Assembly: GCA_041859375.1 (NCBI GenBank)
Contig: JBHEKP010000389.1
Span: 1 to 36,862 of the forward strand
Length of the DNA: 36,862 bases
DNA from: JBHEKP01 sp041859375
Lineage (GTDB): Bacteria; Hydrogenedentota; Hydrogenedentia; Hydrogenedentales; CAITNO01
Reading direction: 5' to 3'
Numbering within the stretch: the stretch's first letter is position 1; each line of letters opens with the position of its first letter. Below are positions 32,423 through 36,862 of the stretch, in pieces. The notes below the pieces were generated by a model. That model did not search any database. It saw only the letters and a program-made list of their open reading frames with translations, and was not told the origin of the DNA. Position numbers and translations under genes: made by a program.

Positions 32423-34360
32423 CTATTCCTTTCGGGCTGCGACCGCCGCGCCGCCGTCACGGCCGGGGCGGTCTGAATAGAAGTACTCTATCACGTCCTT
32501 CGCGTAGGGCGCGGCGGCGGAGCTGCCGTGGTGCCCGTGCTCCACAAGGATGCACAGCGCGATTTTCGGGTCGCGGTCCGTCACCCCCGCCACAAACCAC
32601 GCATGGTCGCGCATGTGGTAGGGGATGTCCTCCTCGTTCTTGTACTGCTCGTGGTGGGCCAGCGACATCACCTGCGCCGAGCCGGTCTTGCCGACCACGC
32701 CCATTCCGGGGATGTCGGCCTTGTTGCCCGTGCCCGTGGGGGGCGGCGAACCGTCCGCCACGCACTTGCGCATGCCCTCCAGGACGACCTCCAGGGTGGC
32801 GTCGCTGAAGAGTTTGGGCGACTTTTCCGCGGGCGACTCCGCCCACAGGTGGGGGCGCACCCGGTAGCCGCCGTTTATGACGCAGGCCATGAGCACCGCG
32901 TTCTGGAGCGGCGTGGACGACATGCTTCCCTGGCCGATGCTCAGGTTCACCGTGTCGCCGGGGTACCACTTCTGCTCCCAGACGGGCTTGTCCTTGTTCA
33001 GCGCCGCCTTCCATTCCCGGTCGGGCACCAGCCCCGGCATCTCGCCGGGCAGGTCCAGCCCCGTCTTCTCGCCCATGCCGGCGGCGTGGGAGAACTGTGA
33101 AATCTTGTCCACCCCCAGATCCAGGCCGGTGCGGTAGAAAAACACGTCGCAGGAATAGGCCAGCGCGTCCACCACGCCGGTGGTGCCGTGGCCGGAGTGC
33201 TTCCAGCAGCGCCAGCGGCGGCTTGCGCCCTCGGGCTGGTAAAAGCCCGGGCAGAAATGGGTGGTGCCCTTTTTGATGACGCCCGCCTCCAGGGCGGCCG
33301 CGGCGAGGAGCACCTTGTACACCGAGCCGGGCGGGTACACCTCGCGGTAGGCCCGGTGGGTCATCCGGTTCGGCTTTTCGCCGGAAAGCAGCTCCATGCG
33401 CTCCGCGTCGTGGCCCCGGTTCACAAAGACGCCCGGATCGTAGCCGGGGGTGCTGGCCATGGCGAGCACCGCGCCCGTTTCGGCCTCCAGCACCACGATG
33501 GCGCCCACCTCGCCGCGCAGGATTTCCTCGCATTTGCGCTGGAGCCCCAGGTCCAGCGTGAGCCGGAGCGGCCGCCCCGCCACGGGGGGCACGGGCGGCG
33601 CCTCCAGGTCGAGCAGGTGGCCGATGGTGTCGCGCTTGGCGATGTAGGGCTGGCCCGACTTGTCCGTGAGCAGCTGAGGCTGGCCCGATGCGTACTTTGT
33701 GACCAGCATGTAGCCGTCGCTGCCGTGGAGCAGCGGCTCGTACATGCGCTCCAGCCCGTCCTTGCCCACCAGGTCGCCCATGAAATAGTTCTGGTCCCGG
33801 GCCGCGTCCAGCTCGTCCTGGTTGATTTCGCCGAGGTAGCCCAGCAGCTGGCCCGCCGTCTCGCCCTGCAGGTAGCGGCGCTGGGGATGGACCACGATGG
33901 CCACGCCCGGCAGCTCGTGCTGGTGCTCCTCCACGCGGATGCGGTCGGCCTTGGTCAGGTCGCGCTTGATGATGATCTGGGTGAAGGGGGAGCGCCTGAA
34001 CTCGGCGGCCCGCGCCGCCAGCCAGTCCGCGGGCACCCCGATGAGCTCCTCCAGGCGCCGGTGCACGTCGGGGCGGCGCTCCTCCGGGCATTCGCCCGGA
34101 ACGAACACGGCGTCGGCGCTGGCGCGGTTGTCCGCGAGCACCTCGCCGTTGCGCGCGTAAATCAGGCCCCGGTCCGAGGCGAGCCGCTTCTGCCACACCC
34201 GGTTGTGCTCCGCAAGGCGGGTGAACTCGTCCAGGTTGAGCACCTGGAGCCGCCAAAGCTGGCCGCAGAGCACCAGCATCGCGCAGGTGAGCAGCAGGCT
34301 GAAGAACTGCACGCGCGTCTCGACGCCCTCGTAGCGCTGGGGCTCGTTCTTGTTGGGCAT
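32423..34360 (-). CDS. mrdA: Penicillin-binding protein 2, elongasome transpeptidase
   Basis: PBP2 cross-links peptidoglycan during side-wall growth. The 645-residue product has one N-terminal membrane helix (FFSLLLTCAMLVLCGQLW) and a pedestal region (SDRGLIYARNGEVLADN). The transpeptidase domain has the SxxK box at Ser346-Lys349 (YPPGSVYK), the second motif YSCDVFFY (Ser-Cys-Asp, as Asp also occurs here in other PBP2s), and Lys558-Thr-Gly560 (VGKTGSAQV). ATG 34360 is favoured; an upstream in-frame extension to 34438 overlaps mreD's end and is low-complexity. It lies 25 bases after mreD. Confidence 0.94.
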   Translation of the reverse strand: MPNKNEPQRYEGVETRVQFFSLLLTCAMLVLCGQLWRLQVLNLDEFTRLAEHNRVWQKRLASDRGLIYARNGEVLADNRASADAVFVPGECPEERRPDVHRRLEELIGVPADWLAARAAEFRRSPFTQIIIKRDLTKADRIRVEEHQHELPGVAIVVHPQRRYLQGETAGQLLGYLGEINQDELDAARDQNYFMGDLVGKDGLERMYEPLLHGSDGYMLVTKYASGQPQLLTDKSGQPYIAKRDTIGHLLDLEAPPVPPVAGRPLRLTLDLGLQRKCEEILRGEVGAIVVLEAETGAVLAMASTPGYDPGVFVNRGHDAERMELLSGEKPNRMTHRAYREVYPPGSVYKVLLAAAALEAGVIKKGTTHFCPGFYQPEGASRRWRCWKHSGHGTTGVVDALAYSCDVFFYRTGLDLGVDKISQFSHAAGMGEKTGLDLPGEMPGLVPDREWKAALNKDKPVWEQKWYPGDTVNLSIGQGSMSSTPLQNAVLMACVINGGYRVRPHLWAESPAEKSPKLFSDATLEVVLEGMRKCVADGSPPPTGTGNKADIPGMGVVGKTGSAQVMSLAHHEQYKNEEDIPYHMRDHAWFVAGVTDRDPKIALCILVEHGHHGSSAAAPYAKDVIEYFYSDRPGRDGGAAVAARKE

Positions 34361-34385
34361 CACCGCGCCCCCGCGCGCGGGCCGG

Positions 34386-34916
34386 TCATGCGATGATCCC
34401 CCGGCGCGCCGGGTCGTCCCCGCCGCAGACCGCGTCAAGGGCGATGAAGAGCAGGGGGGCCACCAGCGCGGTGTAGAAGGCGGTCGGCGCGGCCGCCGTG
34501 GCCAGCGGGTAGAGGATGCCCCGCTGCGGCTGCATGACGTACTGGATCAGCGTGAACAGCACGCCCTGGAAGAGGGACGCGAAAAGCACAAGCCCGGCCT
34601 TCACCGCCGCGTGGCCGGTGACCAGGCGCATGGAGATGCGGCCCACCACGTAGCCCGCCACCACGTTGCACAGCACGTGGTGGCCCATCACCGTGTCCAC
34701 GGCCGCGTCCTGGTACAGGCCGCCGATCAGGCCGGTGAACATGGCGCGCTCCTCGCCCTCGGCGATGGCGAAGTAAACCACCATCACAAGCACGAGGTCG
34801 GGCAGCACCTCCTGGAATTTCAGCATGTCCGGCCAGTTGGTCTGGACCAGCGCGAAGAAAATCACGCTGCCCAGCCACACCAGGTGGCGCGTCCACGGGT
34901 TTTGCTTCCATCTCAC
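34386..34916 (-). CDS. mreD: Rod shape-determining membrane protein MreD
   Basis: MreD is a polytopic inner-membrane partner of MreC. The 176-residue product has five or so membrane helices, including LVWLGSVIFFALVQTNW and LVLVMVVYFAIA, plus the family stretch FTGLIGGLYQDA. It starts with GTG at 34916, which overlaps the mreC stop as GTGA, so translation is probably coupled. Weak sequence conservation is normal for the family; size and position make the call secure. Confidence 0.9.
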   Translation of the reverse strand: MRWKQNPWTRHLVWLGSVIFFALVQTNWPDMLKFQEVLPDLVLVMVVYFAIAEGEERAMFTGLIGGLYQDAAVDTVMGHHVLCNVVAGYVVGRISMRLVTGHAAVKAGLVLFASLFQGVLFTLIQYVMQPQRGILYPLATAAAPTAFYTALVAPLLFIALDAVCGGDDPARRGIIA

Positions 34917-35884
34917 GGCGCAAACCGCTCCTGAATCGTCCGCGTGTCCGGCGCGGGCCCGCCCGCCGCCACGGCCGCACCCGCGGCCTCCTGCCGCCGC
35001 GCGGTCATTTCGAGAAAATCAGCCTTCGGCCCGGAGTAATACTCCGGCGACTCCACGGCGCGGCGGACGAGGAAAACCTCGTCGAGCCGGTACGGGTCCA
35101 CGGCGGGCACGACCTCGGCGCTCTTCCACAGGGAGCCGCCGCCGGTGTGCACCGCGGTGATGCGCCCGATGGGGAGTCCCGCCGGGAAAAGGCTCTCCGG
35201 GCTGGTCACCACCACGTCGCCGGGGCGCACCTCCTCCTTCATGTCAATGTACTCCATGGTGCAGATGCGGCTGAGGTCGTTGCCGCTGGCGTGCACCACC
35301 CCGTCGTAGGCGCGCAGCCGGTTGCGCAGCACCATGCCGCCCACGCGGCAGTCCATGTGGTGCAGCGTGGCCACCGTGGCGGTGAAGTCGGCCACCTCCG
35401 TCACCATGCCCACCACGCCGGTTTCGTTGATCACGCACATGGACGGGCGCACCCCGTGCGCCGCGCCCCGGTCGATGCGCAGCATGCCCTTGTAGCTCTC
35501 CAGCACGGACACCGGCTCCAGCGTGAGGCGCGGGTTCTCCCGCGTGAAGTTGAGCATGTCCCGGAGCCGGGCGGTCTCCCCTTCCAGCATGGCCAGCCGC
35601 GCCGTCCCGGTCCTCAGGCGCGCCGTCTCGCGGGTGAGCTCGCGGATTTTCCCCTGGAGCCCCTCATAGTCGGAAACGTAGCGGTAGGCGCCGCCCGCCG
35701 CGCGCGCGGCGCGGTTCTTCGCCACCAGGAAGGGGTAGGCCGTGACGGAGACGACGCGGACCACGCCCCGCTGCAGAAGCGAGGCCTCGGTGCCGCTCAC
35801 CAGGGAGATCAGCGAGCCCAGCACGAGCACCACAAGGACCACGGCGGGCCTGTGCTCGCTGAGTATGCGACCCGGGTTCAACAA
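34913..35884 (-). CDS. mreC: Rod shape-determining protein MreC
   Basis: MreC is a bitopic periplasmic scaffold of the elongasome that activates PBP2-RodA. The 323-residue product has one membrane helix (VVLVVLVLGSLISLVSG), a coiled coil (LQGKIRELTRETARLRTG and onward), and the two beta-barrel region with SYKGMLRIDRGAAHGVRPSM, GVVGMV and the late GLPIGRITAV. The start appears to be TTG 35884, with an AGGAAAGGG site upstream. The C-terminus carries an Ala/Gly/Pro-rich tail. It follows mreB by 53 bases. Confidence 0.93.
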   Translation of the reverse strand: MLNPGRILSEHRPAVVLVVLVLGSLISLVSGTEASLLQRGVVRVVSVTAYPFLVAKNRAARAAGGAYRYVSDYEGLQGKIRELTRETARLRTGTARLAMLEGETARLRDMLNFTRENPRLTLEPVSVLESYKGMLRIDRGAAHGVRPSMCVINETGVVGMVTEVADFTATVATLHHMDCRVGGMVLRNRLRAYDGVVHASGNDLSRICTMEYIDMKEEVRPGDVVVTSPESLFPAGLPIGRITAVHTGGGSLWKSAEVVPAVDPYRLDEVFLVRRAVESPEYYSGPKADFLEMTARRQEAAGAAVAAGGPAPDTRTIQERFAP

Positions 35885-35937
35885 TACACACCCTTTCCTG
35901 CCGGCGGCGCGGGCTCATCCCCGGCGCGCCGGGCGCC

Positions 35938-36862
35938 TCAAATCTCCTCGGGCTTGGTGTGCTTGAGCTCGTCGAGGAATTTTCCGCCGCCGAGCACCAC
36001 CGCCCCGAGCGGATCCTCCGCCACCGTCACGTGCAGGCCGGTCTCCTTGGCGATGAGCTGGTCCAGCCCGCGCAGCAGCGCGCCGCCGCCCGCGAGCACC
36101 ACGCCCCGGTCCACGATGTCCGCCGAAAGCTCCGGCGGCGTGCGCTCCAGCGTCACGCGCACCGCGTCCACGATCGACGTGACCGGCTCGCGCAGCGCCT
36201 CGCGGATCTCCTCCGAAGTGATGGTGATCACCTTCGGCAGGCCCATCACCTGGTCGCGGCCCTTCACCTGCATCTCCAGCTCCTCCTTCAGCGCGAAGGC
36301 GGATCCGATGGCAATCTTGATCTCCTCCGCCGTGCGCTCGCCCACCATCATGTTGTAGGTGCGCTTCAGGTGCTGGATGATCGCCTGGTCCATCTCGTCG
36401 CCCGCCACGCGCACCGACTTCGCGAAGACGATGCCGCCCAGCGAAATCACCGCCACCTCCGTCGTGCCGCCGCCGATGTCCACGATCATGCAGCCCTGCG
36501 GCTCCTGCACCGGAAGCCCCGCGCCGATCGCCGCCGCCATGGGCTCCTCGATGATGTACACCTTCTGCGCCCCCGCCTGCAGCGCGCTCTCCACCACCGC
36601 GCGGCGCTCCACCGCCGTGATGCCCGAGGGCACGCTCACCGCCATCCGCGGCCACACCAGCCGCTTGCGGTTGTGCACCTTCTGGATGAAGTGGCGCAGC
36701 ATCGCCTCCGTCACCTCGAAGTCCGCTATCACGCCGTCCTTCATCGGGCGGATCGCCACGATGTTCCCCGGCGTGCGGCCGATCATGCTCTTCGCCTCGT
36801 TGCCCACCGCGCGCGGCAGGCCCGTGTCCTTGTTCACCGCCACCACCGACGGCTCGCTCAGC
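35938..36862 (-). CDS. mreB: Actin-like cell-shape protein MreB (5' end outside the window)
   Basis: MreB forms membrane-bound filaments that guide side-wall synthesis. The reading frame runs through the right edge, where it reads LSEPSVVAVNKD, the usual family sequence near residue 25; the true start is therefore beyond 36862 and the in-frame GTG at 36846 is internal. Visible motifs include GRTPGNIVAIRPMKDGVIADFE, the phosphate-2 loop VDIGGGTTEVAVISLGG, and the adenosine region VLAGGGALLRGLDQLI. Roughly 308 of the usual 340 residues are present. It is the first visible gene of mreB-mreC-mreD-mrdA-rodA-rng. Confidence 0.96.
   Translation of the reverse strand, partial: LSEPSVVAVNKDTGLPRAVGNEAKSMIGRTPGNIVAIRPMKDGVIADFEVTEAMLRHFIQKVHNRKRLVWPRMAVSVPSGITAVERRAVVESALQAGAQKVYIIEEPMAAAIGAGLPVQEPQGCMIVDIGGGTTEVAVISLGGIVFAKSVRVAGDEMDQAIIQHLKRTYNMMVGERTAEEIKIAIGSAFALKEELEMQVKGRDQVMGLPKVITITSEEIREALREPVTSIVDAVRVTLERTPPELSADIVDRGVVLAGGGALLRGLDQLIAKETGLHVTVAEDPLGAVVLGGGKFLDELKHTKPEEI

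Overview
The window is GC-rich, gene-dense bacterial DNA with strong G/C preference at third codon positions. Several traits point to a rod-shaped, didermic, probably environmental bacterium: a mre/rod cell-shape operon, two secreted twin-arginine Gfo/Idh/MocA proteins, a choice-of-anchor-Q-like beta-helix protein, LamG and BNR-type secreted proteins, and C-terminal sorting-like tails ending in arginines. The mix recalls Candidatus Hydrogenedentota or the Planctomycetota/Lentisphaerota neighbourhood. That placement is inference; no rRNA gene is present.

Layout. Positions 163-2064 (+) encode the GTPase TypA/BipA. Positions 2067-9752 hold a staphyloxanthin-type C30 carotenoid locus in two divergent arms. 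The minus arm reads TPR protein, crtP, crtQ, crtO and a small exported membrane protein. The plus arm reads an aldehyde dehydrogenase (aldH/crtNc-like) and crtN. Together these could desaturate a C30 backbone, oxidise its end to an acid, glycosylate it and acylate the sugar. No synthase (crtM) is present, so the backbone must be made elsewhere, possibly from squalene. Positions 9829-13322 (+) carry a GH95-like glycoside hydrolase and a BNR lipoprotein. Positions 13325-15970 (-) carry mutS. Positions 16224-24162 (+) hold two very large secreted repeat proteins separated by a strong terminator. Positions 24175-28510 (-) hold a LamG/beta-propeller protein and two secreted Gfo/Idh/MocA proteins. 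A membrane-anchored gluzincin peptidase follows at 28663-29643 (+). From 29653 to the right edge (-) runs the cell-shape operon mreB-mreC-mreD-mrdA-rodA followed by rng; mreB is cut by the window end.

The most unusual points are these: a complete-looking staphyloxanthin-type modification pathway in an apparent Gram-negative; a 1039-residue secreted protein with an internal sorting-like tail immediately followed by an internal signal peptide; a LamG domain apparently split by a seven-repeat propeller; a beta-helix with a near-perfect cysteine column; a GH95-like enzyme and a Gfo/Idh protein with substituted active-site residues; and likely leaderless transcripts for mutS and the peptidase. All functional statements are by reading motifs and recalled family sequences; no database search was run.
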